DNA from: Caulobacterales bacterium
GTDB lineage: Bacteria > Pseudomonadota > Alphaproteobacteria > Caulobacterales > Caulobacteraceae
Direction of reading: 5' to 3'
Length of the DNA stretch: 64,000 nt
NCBI GenBank assembly: GCA_017302105.1
Contig: JAFLCS010000003.1
Location: 310,001 to 374,000, forward strand
Below are positions 1-8,450 of the stretch, one piece after another. A program made the translations under genes and the position numbers. Position 1 is the first letter of the stretch, and every line of letters starts with the position of its first letter. The notes below the pieces were generated by a model. That model was not told the DNA's origin. It ran no database searches and was given only the letters and a program-made list of their open reading frames with translations.

Positions 1-77
1 CGGACGTGGGAGGTGCCCTGGTCGGCGGAGCCTCGCTGAAAGCCGCGGACTTCCTCGGCATCATTCGGGCGGCTTGA
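1..77 (+). CDS. tpiA: Triosephosphate isomerase, C-terminal end (partial)
   Basis: Only the last 24 codons are inside the window. They read in frame from base 3 to a TGA at 75-77 and contain [15 protein letters not shown], the phosphate-binding GG loop and final helix typical of TpiA. The enzyme interconverts dihydroxyacetone phosphate and glyceraldehyde 3-phosphate in the cytoplasm. The 5' part lies left of the window. The queF start is 2 bases downstream, or overlaps the stop if its TTG alternative is used, so the two genes are probably co-transcribed. The identification rests on this short tail only. Confidence 0.75.
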   Translation, partial: DVGGALVGGASLKAADFLGIIRAA

Positions 78-79
78 GC

Positions 80-541
80 GTGAGCACCGACACCTCCGGC
101 CTGTCGCAACTGGGTCGTCAGACCGGTGCCCCCGACAGCCCCGAGACGGCCCAGCTGGAGCGGGTGCCCAATCCGCACCCGGACACTCTGTACGTCGCGC
201 GCTTCACCGCGCCGGAATTCACCAGCCTGTGCCCGGTGACGGGCCAGCCGGATTTCGCCCATCTGGTCATCGACTATGCACCGGGGCCGTGGCTGGTCGA
301 GAGCAAGAGCCTGAAGCTGTATCTCACCAGCTTCCGCAATCACGGGGCCTTTCACGAGGATTGCACCGTCGCCATCGGTCGGCGGCTGGCCGAGCTGCTG
401 GAGCCGAAGTGGCTGCGGATCGGCGGCTACTGGTATCCGCGCGGCGGCATCCCGATCGACGTCTTCTGGCAAACCGGACCGGTGCCAGAGGGGCTATGGC
501 TGCCCGACCAGGGCGTGCCGACCTATCGCGGGCGGGGGTGA
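80..541 (+). CDS. queF: NADPH-dependent 7-cyano-7-deazaguanine reductase (QueF)
   Basis: QueF reduces preQ0 to preQ1, the last small-molecule step before queuosine is inserted into tRNA. The protein is about 153 aa, the size of the short unimodular (YkvM-type) class. The nucleophilic Cys lies in [13 protein letters not shown] (about residue 51), and the NADPH signature [22 protein letters not shown] follows. The GTG at 80 is chosen; an in-frame TTG at 74 would overlap the tpiA stop and add two residues. The gene ends in a GTGA overlap with the start of the DUF817 gene. Other queuosine genes are not in view. Confidence 0.9.
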   Translation: MSTDTSGLSQLGRQTGAPDSPETAQLERVPNPHPDTLYVARFTAPEFTSLCPVTGQPDFAHLVIDYAPGPWLVESKSLKLYLTSFRNHGAFHEDCTVAIGRRLAELLEPKWLRIGGYWYPRGGIPIDVFWQTGPVPEGLWLPDQGVPTYRGRG

Positions 542-1405
542 TTCGGCGGGCGAACGCCCTCCCGCCCGAACGCTGGGGGCGCGAACTCCTTGCCCGCGTG
601 CAAGCCCGTGCCGACCGCACGCGCCTGGGCCGCTACGCCTTCGAGTTCCTCATGTTCGGGCTCAAGCAGGGGGTGGGCCTGCATCTATGGCGGAGCCATG
701 CTGGCGCTTCTGATGGGAACGGCGCTCTGGTATCCGGCTGATTCGCCGTTGGCCCGCTATGATTTCCTGGTGCTCGGCGCAGTCGCCATTCAGGTGGCGA
801 TGCTGGCATTCCAGTTGGAGACGCTGGACGAGGCCAAGGTGATCCTGGCTTTCCACGTCGTCGGCACGGTCATGGAGCTGTTCAAGACCACCGCCGGGTC
901 GTGGATCTATCCCGAGCCGAGTCTGCTCAGGATCGGCGAAGTGCCGCTGTTCTCGGGCTTCATGTATGCGGCGGTCGGGTCCTACATCGCGCGCATCTGG
1001 CGTATCTTCGACATCCGCTTCGATCACTATCCGCCCGTCTGGACGACGGTGGTTCTGGCGACGGCGATTTACGTCAACTTCTTCGCCCACCACTGGATCT
1101 GGGATTTCCGCTGGCTGCTGTTCGCGGCCACGGCTCTGCTGTTCTTGCGTACGCGCTTCTATTTCACGCCAGACCGTACACGGCGCTGGATGCCCGTTCT
1201 CCTAGGCTTCCTGCTGGTCGCCATGTTCATCTGGATCGCCGAGAACCTGGGAACCTGGGCGCGGGCGTGGATCTATCCAGCCCAGCAGGGCGGCTGGTCT
1301 CCGGTCAGCCTGGCCAAGCTGGGAAGCTGGTATCTCTTGATGATCATCTCGGTAGTGCTCGTCAGCCTCGTTCAGAAGCCCCAGCCGGAGCTCAAAGCCG
1401 GCTAA
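538..1405 (+). pseudogene. DUF817 family integral membrane protein, frameshifted
   Basis: The family N-terminus (GRYAFEFLMFGLKQG) is read from a GTG at 538 that overlaps the queF stop. The rest (GWACIYGGAMLALL and onwards, several membrane segments, stop at 1403-1405) lies in the next frame. The switch falls at a run of five G at 669-673: four G would join both halves into one protein of about 288 aa, the normal family size. As written, the upstream frame stops at 741 after about 67 aa. The ATG at 590 in the downstream frame would give an unlikely Ser/Ala-rich start. DUF817 proteins have no established function. This is either a real one-base insertion or a homopolymer sequencing error. Confidence 0.8.
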
Positions 1406-1985
1406 CGATCGAGGCCATGTCCGGGCGAGGACGCTCCGATGGCCCTTCCGTCAGGGTTCCGATGTGGATGAAGCCGGCGACCTGTTCGCCATCGGCCAGG
1501 CCAAGAAGCGGGCGCGTCGCCGGATCATAGGCGTACCAGTCGGTGATCCAGCTGGCCGAGAAGCCCATGGCGTCGGCGGCGTGTTCCAGGTTCATACAGA
1601 CCGCGCCGGCGGACAGTTGCTGTTCCCAGACTGGAACCTTGTGATCCGTGATGGGGGCGGACACGACCATGACCGTCACCGGCGGGTTGGCCAGTTTGGC
1701 CAGGACGGTTGCGGCCTTGACCGGGTCGGGTTGCCCCTCGGCGAGGGGTTTCAGTGAATGCACCAACGCCGACTTGGATGGGCCCTCTATGACAACAAAG
1801 CGCCAAGGAAATAGCTTTCCATGGTCGGGCGTTCTGGCTGCTGTCTCAAGCAATACATGAAGTTCGTTTGCGGTCGGCCCCGGGGTGGCCAGGGCCTGGG
1901 CCGGCGCTGATCGACGCCGCTGGAGCCGTGCCAGGGTGCCAGGATCGGCCACGGGCAAGGGGAGAGGCGTACCGAGCTCGCTCAC
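1392..1985 (-). CDS. Nitroreductase family protein (YdjA-like)
   Basis: A 197-aa FMN-dependent oxidoreductase of the short nitroreductase class. RRSAPAQAL at the N-terminus and ARTPDHGKLFPWRF at about residues 50-63 match the YdjA-type FMN-binding pattern; NLEHAADAMGFSASWITDWYA is the conserved central helix region. The substrate cannot be read from sequence. The GTG start overlaps the stop of the upstream secreted-protein gene (GTGA, 1982-1985), so translation is probably coupled. The 3' end overlaps the DUF817 gene by 14 bases in convergent orientation. Confidence 0.85.
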   Translation of the reverse strand: MSELGTPLPLPVADPGTLARLQRRRSAPAQALATPGPTANELHVLLETAARTPDHGKLFPWRFVVIEGPSKSALVHSLKPLAEGQPDPVKAATVLAKLANPPVTVMVVSAPITDHKVPVWEQQLSAGAVCMNLEHAADAMGFSASWITDWYAYDPATRPLLGLADGEQVAGFIHIGTLTEGPSERPRPDMASIVSRL

Positions 1986-2566
1986 AGGTCAGTCATCATC
2001 TGTTCAGGTTGGTCCGCAACCTGGGTCCTCAAAAGAAAGCCGCTGTCGGCGGTGCCGAGCCGGTAGGTCGATTCAAAGTGGTAGAGCCGCTGATCGTCAG
2101 CCGTCACGATCTCGCCCATCATCTCCGGATCCCCCATCGAAAGGAACTGCTGGCAAATGGTGCTGGTTCGATACTCGGCCATGGATTCGGCCAGGACCGC
2201 ACGGAAGGCCTCGCTCATCTCCACCGATGGCACCCCGGCGACCCGAGCCTGAATGACCAGTTCGTCGGTGTTGCCTGAACTGCAGAGACGTCCGTGTTCC
2301 AGGGTCACCACATCGGCCAGGGTGATCAGGATCGCAGGGGCTTCGGCCAGCAGAAACATACCGGCCAGCACCAGCCGTCCATCCGCTTCGCGGCGAAGGG
2401 TATAGAGGCTCTCGCAATCCCGTGATCGGTCATTCCAATTCTCGCACCAGATCGTCTGGCCGTCGGCGAGGGTCAGCACCTCAGCGTCGGACAGGGTGCG
2501 CTCCTGAGCGTGCACGGGGGCACCCGTCAGAATCAGACACGCGGCGAGGCACCCCAGGCGAGACAT
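1982..2566 (-). CDS. Secreted hypothetical protein
   Basis: A 194-aa protein with a clear signal peptide (MSRLGCLAACLILTGAPVHAQ, cleavage after AHA/HAQ) and a mature part with several Cys that could form periplasmic disulfides (IWCENWNDRSRDC, LCSSG, TICQQF). I recognise no enzyme motif. It is transcribed just ahead of the nitroreductase with a 4-base overlap, so the two form an operon. The divergent cysE lies about 136 bases away. Function unknown. Confidence 0.7.
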   Translation of the reverse strand: MSRLGCLAACLILTGAPVHAQERTLSDAEVLTLADGQTIWCENWNDRSRDCESLYTLRREADGRLVLAGMFLLAEAPAILITLADVVTLEHGRLCSSGNTDELVIQARVAGVPSVEMSEAFRAVLAESMAEYRTSTICQQFLSMGDPEMMGEIVTADDQRLYHFESTYRLGTADSGFLLRTQVADQPEQMMTDL

Positions 2567-2702
2567 TCCATCAGCTTAATTGCGTCGCGCCGCGCGCGCC
2601 ACTCGCAATCGCGTCGGATCGTACATGGCACCTGTCCGACCGGACCATTTGTTCGCGTTCAGCGGCGGCCCCATGTTACAGAGCGGCCACGAGGAGAGCG
2701 CC

Positions 2703-3527
2703 ATGACCGCCGTACTGAAGCCCGTTCCAAGCCAGGATTCGCTGTGGTCCCGACTTCGCTCGGAGGCCAGTGAGGCTGCTGCGTCCGAGCCCGCGCTCGG
2801 CAGCCTGCTTCATGCCGTGATCCTGTCGCACACCAATCTGGCGGGGGCCTTGAGCTTTCAGCTGGCGCGTAAGCTCGGCGACAGCGAGGTCGGTCCGATG
2901 GCCTGGCGCGAGGTCTGCGAGCGCGCCTATGCCGGCGATCCCTCGATCGTGGCCGCCGCCGAGGCCGATCTGGCCGCCGTCCTGGAACGCGACCCGGCGG
3001 CCAAACAGGCGTTGCAGCCGTTCCTGTTCTTCAAGGGGTTCCAGGCGCTTCAGGCCTACCGAGTGGGCCATGCCCTTTGGTCTGCGGGGCGTCAGACCCT
3101 TGCCTTTCACCTGCAGAGCCGGGTTTCGGAGCTGTTTCAGGTCGACATTCACCCGGCCGCGCGGATCGGCAAGGGCATCTTTTTCGACCACGGAACCGGC
3201 ATTGTCATCGGTGAGACGGCCAGCGTCGGCGACGATGTGTCGATGCTGCACGCCGTTACCCTTGGCGGAACCGGAGCCCAGCGCGGTGACCGTCACCCCA
3301 AGATTGGCAAGGGTGTGCTTCTGGGGGCCGGTGCCAAGGTGCTCGGCAATATCGAGATCGGGGACTACGCCAAGGTGGCGTCCGGTTCGGTGGTTCTGAA
3401 GCCCGTCCCGGCGGGCTGCACAGCAGCGGGTGTGCCGGCGCGGATCGTCAACTGCCCATCAAGCCCTGATCCGGCCCGAACGATGGACCATACCCTGGCC
3501 GACATCGTCTACGACTTTTCGATCTGA
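2703..3527 (+). CDS. cysE: Serine O-acetyltransferase
   Basis: CysE transfers acetyl from acetyl-CoA to L-serine, giving O-acetylserine for cysteine synthesis. The 274-aa protein has the alpha-helical N-terminal domain (about 10-140) and a left-handed beta-helix of hexapeptide repeats with DHGTGIVIGETASVGDD and the catalytic His region MLHAVTLGGTG. The ATG at 2703 is preceded by GAGGAG at a good distance; the longer reading from 2580 has no family-like extension. It is followed 63 bases later by the DUF3126 gene, a common alphaproteobacterial neighbour. Confidence 0.95.
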   Translation: MTAVLKPVPSQDSLWSRLRSEASEAAASEPALGSLLHAVILSHTNLAGALSFQLARKLGDSEVGPMAWREVCERAYAGDPSIVAAAEADLAAVLERDPAAKQALQPFLFFKGFQALQAYRVGHALWSAGRQTLAFHLQSRVSELFQVDIHPAARIGKGIFFDHGTGIVIGETASVGDDVSMLHAVTLGGTGAQRGDRHPKIGKGVLLGAGAKVLGNIEIGDYAKVASGSVVLKPVPAGCTAAGVPARIVNCPSSPDPARTMDHTLADIVYDFSI

Positions 3528-3590
3528 CGGCCTTGGCCTGAGGCAGGGGGGCGACTAGGTTCCGACCCGACATTGGAAATGAGGAACGCC

Positions 3591-3794
3591 GTGCAGGAAC
3601 CCGACATCAAGCGCATTGAGATGTATCTGAAAAAGGCCTTCACCAACGGGGCCATTAACGTCAAGGCGCGCAAGCAGGCCGATTCTGCCGAGGTCTATAT
3701 CGGAGATGAATTCATCGGCGTCGTCTATGAAGACGAGGACGATGACGGCTCCTACACCTTCAACATGGCGATCCTCGGCGAAGATCTGCCCTGA
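3591..3794 (+). CDS. DUF3126 family protein
   Basis: A small acidic cytoplasmic protein of about 67 aa with the family pattern IEMYLKKAF, VKARKQADSAEVYIGDEFIGVVYEDEDDDGSYTFNMAIL. No function is established. The GTG at 3591 with GAGG upstream is preferred; an ATG at 3579 and a TTG at 3573 are in frame. It sits directly behind cysE and in front of a strong terminator, so it is probably the last gene of the cysE transcript. Confidence 0.85.
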   Translation: MQEPDIKRIEMYLKKAFTNGAINVKARKQADSAEVYIGDEFIGVVYEDEDDDGSYTFNMAILGEDLP

Positions 3795-3809
3795 CCGAAC
3801 GGACATGAA

Positions 3810-3843
3810 AAAGCCCGCGTCGCGACACTGCGGCGCGGGCTTT
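3810..3843. terminator. Bidirectional intrinsic terminator
   Basis: A perfect 10-bp stem (AAAGCCCGCG at 3810-3819 with CGCGGGCTTT at 3834-3843) with a 14-base loop. It is flanked by A-rich sequence on the left and TTTCTC on the right. It lies between the converging DUF3126 and Ala/Lys-rich protein genes and could serve both. Confidence 0.8.
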
Positions 3844-3860
3844 CTCGTGGTTGAAGGCGA

Positions 3861-4355
3861 TCAGCGTGTGCCGAAAATGCTGTCGACCAGACGACCGAAG
3901 AAGCCCTTTTGCGTCGAGGCGGTGCGCGGCGTGGCAGAGGCCGTCGGCTGAGCCGGAGTCGCCGGCTGAGCAGGTGCGGGTGCCGCAGCCGGAGCTGCCG
4001 CGCGGGGAGCCGGCTTGCTGGGCGATGCCTTGGCCGCCGTCGAACGCGCTGCCGGCTTGGCGGCTGACTTGGTCGCCGCAGTCTTTCCAGCAGGTGCCTT
4101 CGCGGCCGCCTTGCTCGCGGCCGCCTTGCTCGCGGCCGCCTTGCTCGCGGTGGCCTTGGCAGCCGCCGGCTTCGTCGCGGCCTTGGCGGTCGTCGCCTTG
4201 GCCGTTGCCGACTTCGCAGCGGGCTTGGCCGCTGCCTTGGTTGTCTTGCTGGCCGTGGCCGGTTTTCCGGTTGCGGCCTTGGTGGATTTGGCCGCCGAAG
4301 CCGTCGACTTGGCAGCAGGTTTTGTTGTTGCGGGTTTCGCCGGGCTTTTCGCCAT
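3861..4355 (-). CDS. Ala/Lys/Pro-rich, histone H1-like low-complexity protein
   Basis: A protein of about 164 aa, mostly Lys-Ala-Thr-Ser repeats (residues about 1-115), then a Pro/Ala stretch and a short different tail ending QKGFFGRLVDSIFGTR. The composition resembles bacterial H1-like or PHA-granule/DNA-binding tails, so a nucleic-acid-binding role is possible but not shown. The ATG at 4355 has AGAGG upstream; a GTG at 4403 would add 16 residues. It is divergent from prmA. The 15-bp DNA repeats inside it could change copy number. Confidence 0.7.
   Translation of the reverse strand: MAKSPAKPATTKPAAKSTASAAKSTKAATGKPATASKTTKAAAKPAAKSATAKATTAKAATKPAAAKATASKAAASKAAASKAAAKAPAGKTAATKSAAKPAARSTAAKASPSKPAPRAAAPAAAPAPAQPATPAQPTASATPRTASTQKGFFGRLVDSIFGTR
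4102..4146 (+). repeat. Three tandem 15-bp repeats
   Basis: Three identical copies of GCGGCCGCCTTGCTC in a row. On the minus strand they encode repeated SKAAA units of the Ala/Lys-rich protein. Because the unit is a multiple of three, slippage would change protein length without a frameshift. Confidence 0.9.
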
Positions 4356-4412
4356 TTGTCGCCGACCTCTGGGAGTTGTAGTTGCGGATCCTGAACCGGC
4401 CACTCAGGGCCG

Positions 4413-5312
4413 ATGAATCACCAGCATAGCGGTTCTTTTGAAATGTCCGAGTCTGCCGTCCAGATTATATCGCGCGGAAAGCGAGAAACTGCCGAAGCGG
4501 CGGCCCAGGCCATCGATGCTGATGTCGCCCTTGAGGGGGCGACCTATTCAATCCTTGAGGAGGATGAGGATGCCGGCATCTGGCGCATAGACGCCTATCC
4601 TGTCAGCCGTGACGAGGCGGATCGCCTATTGGCGGTTCTGTCCGCCTTCGATCTTCAGACGGTCGTCGAGGACCTGATGGATGCCGACTGGATCGCCATG
4701 AGCCTGTCAGGGCTGCCGCCGGTCAGGGCTGGACGATTCTTCGTCTATGGTGCCCACGACAGGGGAAAGGTGCCGGAGGGCACCGTCAACCTGAGGATCG
4801 AGGCCGGTGCCGCTTTCGGGACCGGACATCACGGCACGACGGTCGGATGCCTGGAAGCCTTTGAGTCGGTGCTGGCCGGGGAGGGAACTCCGCAGCGGGT
4901 TCTAGATGTCGGGACCGGGACTGGGGTCCTCGGCATCGCGGCGGCGCGGACGGGCTCCCGGACGGTGATTGGAACGGACATTGATTCGCCGTCGGTCCGC
5001 ATTGCGGCGGAAAATGCCAATATCAATTCTGCGGACGTGACCTTCGTTGAGGACGGCGATCTGTCCCACCCTGAGGTCACCGGTCATGCGCCCTATGATT
5101 TGGTCTTCGCCAATATTCTCGCGCGGCCTCTGATCGACCTGGCAAAACCGATCAATGAACGGCTTCGGCCCGGAGGCACGGCAATCCTGTCGGGCCTGTT
5201 GCGGTCCCAGGAGGATGAGGTGCTGGCGGCCTGGGAGCCGCTCGGTTTCCGGGTAGAGCAAATCATCCATCACGACGCCTGGTCGGCGCTCCGGCTGGTC
5301 AAGGCTGATTAG
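4413..5312 (+). CDS. prmA: Ribosomal protein L11 methyltransferase
   Basis: PrmA methylates ribosomal protein L11 using S-adenosylmethionine. The 299-aa protein has an N-terminal substrate-recognition domain (about 1-120) and a class I methyltransferase domain with [14 protein letters not shown] and motif [16 protein letters not shown] (about residues 165-179); NILARPL is the motif IV region. The ATG at 4413 is used; an ATG at 4443 is a possible shorter start, and neither has a strong ribosome-binding site. Confidence 0.93.
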   Translation: MNHQHSGSFEMSESAVQIISRGKRETAEAAAQAIDADVALEGATYSILEEDEDAGIWRIDAYPVSRDEADRLLAVLSAFDLQTVVEDLMDADWIAMSLSGLPPVRAGRFFVYGAHDRGKVPEGTVNLRIEAGAAFGTGHHGTTVGCLEAFESVLAGEGTPQRVLDVGTGTGVLGIAAARTGSRTVIGTDIDSPSVRIAAENANINSADVTFVEDGDLSHPEVTGHAPYDLVFANILARPLIDLAKPINERLRPGGTAILSGLLRSQEDEVLAAWEPLGFRVEQIIHHDAWSALRLVKAD

Positions 5313-5367
5313 GTAGCGTCAGTTTTGACCTATTGCGAGACGCCGCCGCGCATGGCCTTGTGCGCGA

Positions 5368-6252
5368 ATGCGACGGATTGGCAATTCCCTGTTCTTGACG
5401 CTGCTGCTGGCAGGCTACGTGCTGGCGGCCGGCCAGGCCCGCGCGCAGCCGGTGGACGTGCTGGAGGAGATTGCCCTGTGCTACAACTCGGCAGGCACCT
5501 GGTACGAAGCTGCTGCTGGAAATCGACGCACGCTCCAGACTCTGGACTGGCAGCCCTTCGGTCGCGAGACCGGATGGGAAACCTATCTGCCTATGACGCA
5601 GCAGGAAATCGGCACCCGGTGCGCTGCCTCGACACCGGGATTCGCACAGGCGCTTGCAGCCTTTCAGGGGCGCTACGGATTGCAGGCCGACGGGCGCTTC
5701 GGCCCCTCGACGTTCGAAGTACTCAAGGGAATCTGGCAGGAACGCAGGCCTTTCGTCATGGCGCGGGTGAGGGGGGAATGCCCGGCCTACCCGGAGCGCC
5801 AAACCCTGGGTGAGTTCGACTGGAGGGAGGAAACCATCCAGCGTCCCGGCCGGATGGGCCAGCCCGTCGCCATAGCGGCCTATCGGCGCATGGTGCGAGA
5901 TGCCCGGACCGAGGTTCCCGAGCTGGCGGCGAATCCGAACCTGTTGACGGTCTATTCGACCTATCGTCATCCCGACATCGACGGCGTTCGTTGCGAGGAT
6001 GAAGCGAACTGCGACGGGCTGCGTCGAGCCAGCTGTTCAGCGCACCGCACCGGTTGGGCCTTCGATATAAATGTGGGCGAGGCACCGGGTTACGGCATCG
6101 CTTCTACCAATGCCTACAATCGGCTGGTTCAGTCGCGCGGGCCGGCTTATCGCTGGCTGGTGCGCAACGCTGCCCGATATGGGTTCGTGAATTACATCTA
6201 TGAGCCCTGGCATTGGGAATATGTCGGCCCAGAGGCGAGCTACGCCCCGTGA
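5368..6252 (+). CDS. Exported peptidoglycan-binding / D-Ala-D-Ala carboxypeptidase (M15B, VanY-like)
   Basis: A 294-aa protein with a signal peptide (MRRIGNSLFLTLLLAGYVLAAGQARAQ). A peptidoglycan-binding-like region follows (FQGRYGLQADGRFGPSTFEVL, about 95-115), then a C-terminal zinc peptidase domain. Zinc ligands are visible in SAHRTGWAFDIN (SxHxxGxAxD) and EPWHWEYVG (ExWHxE). This class trims peptide stems of peptidoglycan in the periplasm. It overlaps the next gene by GTGA and is likely translated with it. Confidence 0.85.
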   Translation: MRRIGNSLFLTLLLAGYVLAAGQARAQPVDVLEEIALCYNSAGTWYEAAAGNRRTLQTLDWQPFGRETGWETYLPMTQQEIGTRCAASTPGFAQALAAFQGRYGLQADGRFGPSTFEVLKGIWQERRPFVMARVRGECPAYPERQTLGEFDWREETIQRPGRMGQPVAIAAYRRMVRDARTEVPELAANPNLLTVYSTYRHPDIDGVRCEDEANCDGLRRASCSAHRTGWAFDINVGEAPGYGIASTNAYNRLVQSRGPAYRWLVRNAARYGFVNYIYEPWHWEYVGPEASYAP

Positions 6253-6788
6253 GCGGCGACCGCGATCTGTCGGTTCAGAAGCCGGCTCGCGCACGCGGTT
6301 GGCGCAAGCGGAGCCTGACTGAGGCCGAAAAGGCGATGGCCCGGCGGGTGTTCGGCGACCAGATCGAGCTTGATACGGTGCGCTTCATCGGCTCGCCTAG
6401 GCCGTTCGATCGGGCCTTTGTGGCCGGTCGCTGGCTCGGGCGGGACTGGATCGTCTGGCCCAATACGACGCTGGCAGACGACTATGCGACCCAGAAATTG
6501 TCACGGCGCGCGACCTTCATTCATGAGCTGGTCCACGTCTGGCAGGCGCAGCAGGGGGTCAATCTCGCAATCGCAAAGATACGGGCCGGGGACGATGCCA
6601 AGGCCTATGCCTATCCTGTGGACGCAAGTTGTGTCTGGACCGCTCTGAACATCGAGCAGCAGGCGTCCCTTATAGAGCACGCATATCTCTTGAGTCAGGA
6701 CAGGCCGGCCCCGGCCGCACGCGCTTTCTATCGAAGTATCGCGCCGTTTCCGTGCTGTCTGGGAGAGGATGAGGGTGGCCGGGAATAG
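6249..6788 (+). CDS. HExxH metallopeptidase-like protein (Vgr-related/DUF4157-like)
   Basis: A 179-aa protein without a signal peptide. It has FIHELVHVWQAQQG (HExxH, His92/Glu93/His96) and a downstream NIEQQASLIEHA in which Glu136 may be the third zinc ligand. Similar short proteins are often labelled Vgr-related in Caulobacterales, without proven activity. The GTG start at 6249 overlaps the stop of the VanY-like gene. Substrate unknown. Confidence 0.65.
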   Translation: MSGDRDLSVQKPARARGWRKRSLTEAEKAMARRVFGDQIELDTVRFIGSPRPFDRAFVAGRWLGRDWIVWPNTTLADDYATQKLSRRATFIHELVHVWQAQQGVNLAIAKIRAGDDAKAYAYPVDASCVWTALNIEQQASLIEHAYLLSQDRPAPAARAFYRSIAPFPCCLGEDEGGRE

Positions 6789-6876
6789 CCTCAGATCGGC
6801 GCAGGAATTTTGCGCCTAAGATATATTATGCGAAATATCACATCTGGTTTTGGGCAGATGGCACCCTGAGCCCTTC

Positions 6877-7674
6877 CTATAACGACAGGGTTTCGCTCCA
6901 ACCGTCGAACGCCACATCGATACCCGGTGGTACCAGTGACCGCAGGCAATCATAGTCTAGATCGATGTGCAGATTGGTCAGGACGGCGCGCTTCACCCCC
7001 GAGCGTGCGACCCAAGCCAGGGCTTGATCGACGTTGGCGTGGGTCGGGTGTCGGGTCCAGCGCAGTGCATCCAGGATCCAGAGTTCGGCCCCCGAAATCA
7101 CGTCAAACGCCGCCGCATCCAGGCCTGAGACGTCGCTGGAATAGACCACCGGGCCGAACCGATAACCGAGTGACGAGATCGGCCCGTGCTGCTGAGCGAA
7201 AACCATGGCCTCTACGGGGCCGCCCTCGCCATAGACCGTGATCGTCTGGCCGGGTGCGGCCTGATGAGCGTCACAAATCGCTGGATAGCCGTGCTCTCCC
7301 TCGAAAACATAGCCGAACCGCCGACCGAGCGTACGCTGAGTGGCGGCATCCATCCAGACCGGGACCCGGTGCCGTCCCATCTGAGCGAAGATCCGCAGGT
7401 CATCCAGGCCATGCGTCTGGTCCGCATGATCGTGTGTTAGAAACACACCGTCTATATTCTTGATATTCGAGGCTAAAGTCTGGTTCCGCAAATCTGGAGA
7501 GGTATCGACGATAACGGTGGTGGTGCCGCCGTCTCCGTGACGCCGGACGGCCAGCGAACACCGGCTGCGGCGATTCCGGGACTGATCTGGATTGCAGGTC
7601 CCCCAGTCGCCGTTGGCGCGCGGCACACCACCTGATGAGCCACAGCCCAGGACCGTGATCTCAAGCCGGCTCAC
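6877..7674 (-). CDS. MBL-fold metallo-hydrolase (PhnP-like)
   Basis: A 265-aa metallo-beta-lactamase-fold phosphodiesterase-type protein. The start VLGCGSSGGVPRANGDWGTCNP is typical of the PhnP branch, the metal motif is LTHDHADQTHG (HxHxDH), and later His residues lie in QQHGP and LHIDLDYD. Members cleave cyclic phosphates or phosphodiesters; the substrate here is not known. It is the last gene of the tmk-holB-tatD operon and overlaps tatD by 4 bases. Confidence 0.88.
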   Translation of the reverse strand: MSRLEITVLGCGSSGGVPRANGDWGTCNPDQSRNRRSRCSLAVRRHGDGGTTTVIVDTSPDLRNQTLASNIKNIDGVFLTHDHADQTHGLDDLRIFAQMGRHRVPVWMDAATQRTLGRRFGYVFEGEHGYPAICDAHQAAPGQTITVYGEGGPVEAMVFAQQHGPISSLGYRFGPVVYSSDVSGLDAAAFDVISGAELWILDALRWTRHPTHANVDQALAWVARSGVKRAVLTNLHIDLDYDCLRSLVPPGIDVAFDGWSETLSL

Positions 7675-8450
7675 GTTCTCGGAACTCGATCAAACAAGGC
7701 GAAGAACGCATCGTTCGTTATTGTTTCAGCGTCTTTTTCATTCCAGCCTCGAATATTGGCCAGCATTTCCAGTACGCGCCCGACATAGGCGGGCTCATTG
7801 CGGCGCCCTCGATATGGATCCGGAGCCAGATAGGGGCAGTCCGTTTCAACGATGATGCGGTCCGCGGGCATATCACGAATGATCGCCCTCACCTCCTCAG
7901 CAGCCTTGAAGGTTGCAATTCCGGAAACCGAAAACCACGCCCCCAGCTCAGCCGCCACGCGCGCCAATTCTACGCCAGAAGTATAGCAATGCATAAGAAA
8001 TTTGAATGGCTTGATTGCCGTTTCCTCATGTAAAATCTTCAGCATCTCTGCATCGGCTTCTCGCGTGTGAATGATCAGCGGCAAGCTGGTTCGACGGGCT
8101 GCCTCGATATGTGTGCGGAATACCGATGCCTGGACGTCGCGCGGCGACAGATCATAATGAAAATCCAGTCCGCATTCGCCAATGCCGACCACGCGCGGTC
8201 GTGCCGCGAGTTCCACCAGGCGCTCCGGCGTCAAATCCTCGTAGTGACGCGCTTCGTGCGGATGGACCCCGACCGTGCACCAGATATCGGAGTGGGCCAT
8301 GGCCAGGCCGTGCGTGGTCTCAAATGTCGACAGACGATCCGATATTTCGACCATGATACCGACCCCGGCAGCGCGCGCGCGCGCGATCACCTCTTCACGA
8401 TCGTCGTCGAACTGCGGCGCATGAAGATTCACATGGCTGTCGATCAGCAT
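7671..8450 (-). CDS. tatD: TatD family metal-dependent hydrolase/DNase
   Basis: A 259-aa TIM-barrel hydrolase of the TatD family. Metal ligands are recognisable in GIGECGLDFHYD, IIHTREAD, LMHCYTSG and VETDCPYLAP. The first motif reads DSHVNLHA where most members have DSHCHLD, so the second His of HxH is Asn8. It overlaps holB by one base and the MBL gene by four. The holB-tatD-MBL order is common in alphaproteobacteria. Confidence 0.9.
   Translation of the reverse strand: MLIDSHVNLHAPQFDDDREEVIARARAAGVGIMVEISDRLSTFETTHGLAMAHSDIWCTVGVHPHEARHYEDLTPERLVELAARPRVVGIGECGLDFHYDLSPRDVQASVFRTHIEAARRTSLPLIIHTREADAEMLKILHEETAIKPFKFLMHCYTSGVELARVAAELGAWFSVSGIATFKAAEEVRAIIRDMPADRIIVETDCPYLAPDPYRGRRNEPAYVGRVLEMLANIRGWNEKDAETITNDAFFALFDRVPRT

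Noticed and set aside
590-660. ATG at 590 as the real start of the DUF817 protein
   Set aside because: The resulting N-terminus is Ser/Ala-rich and unlike the family, while the true family N-terminus is present one frame away.
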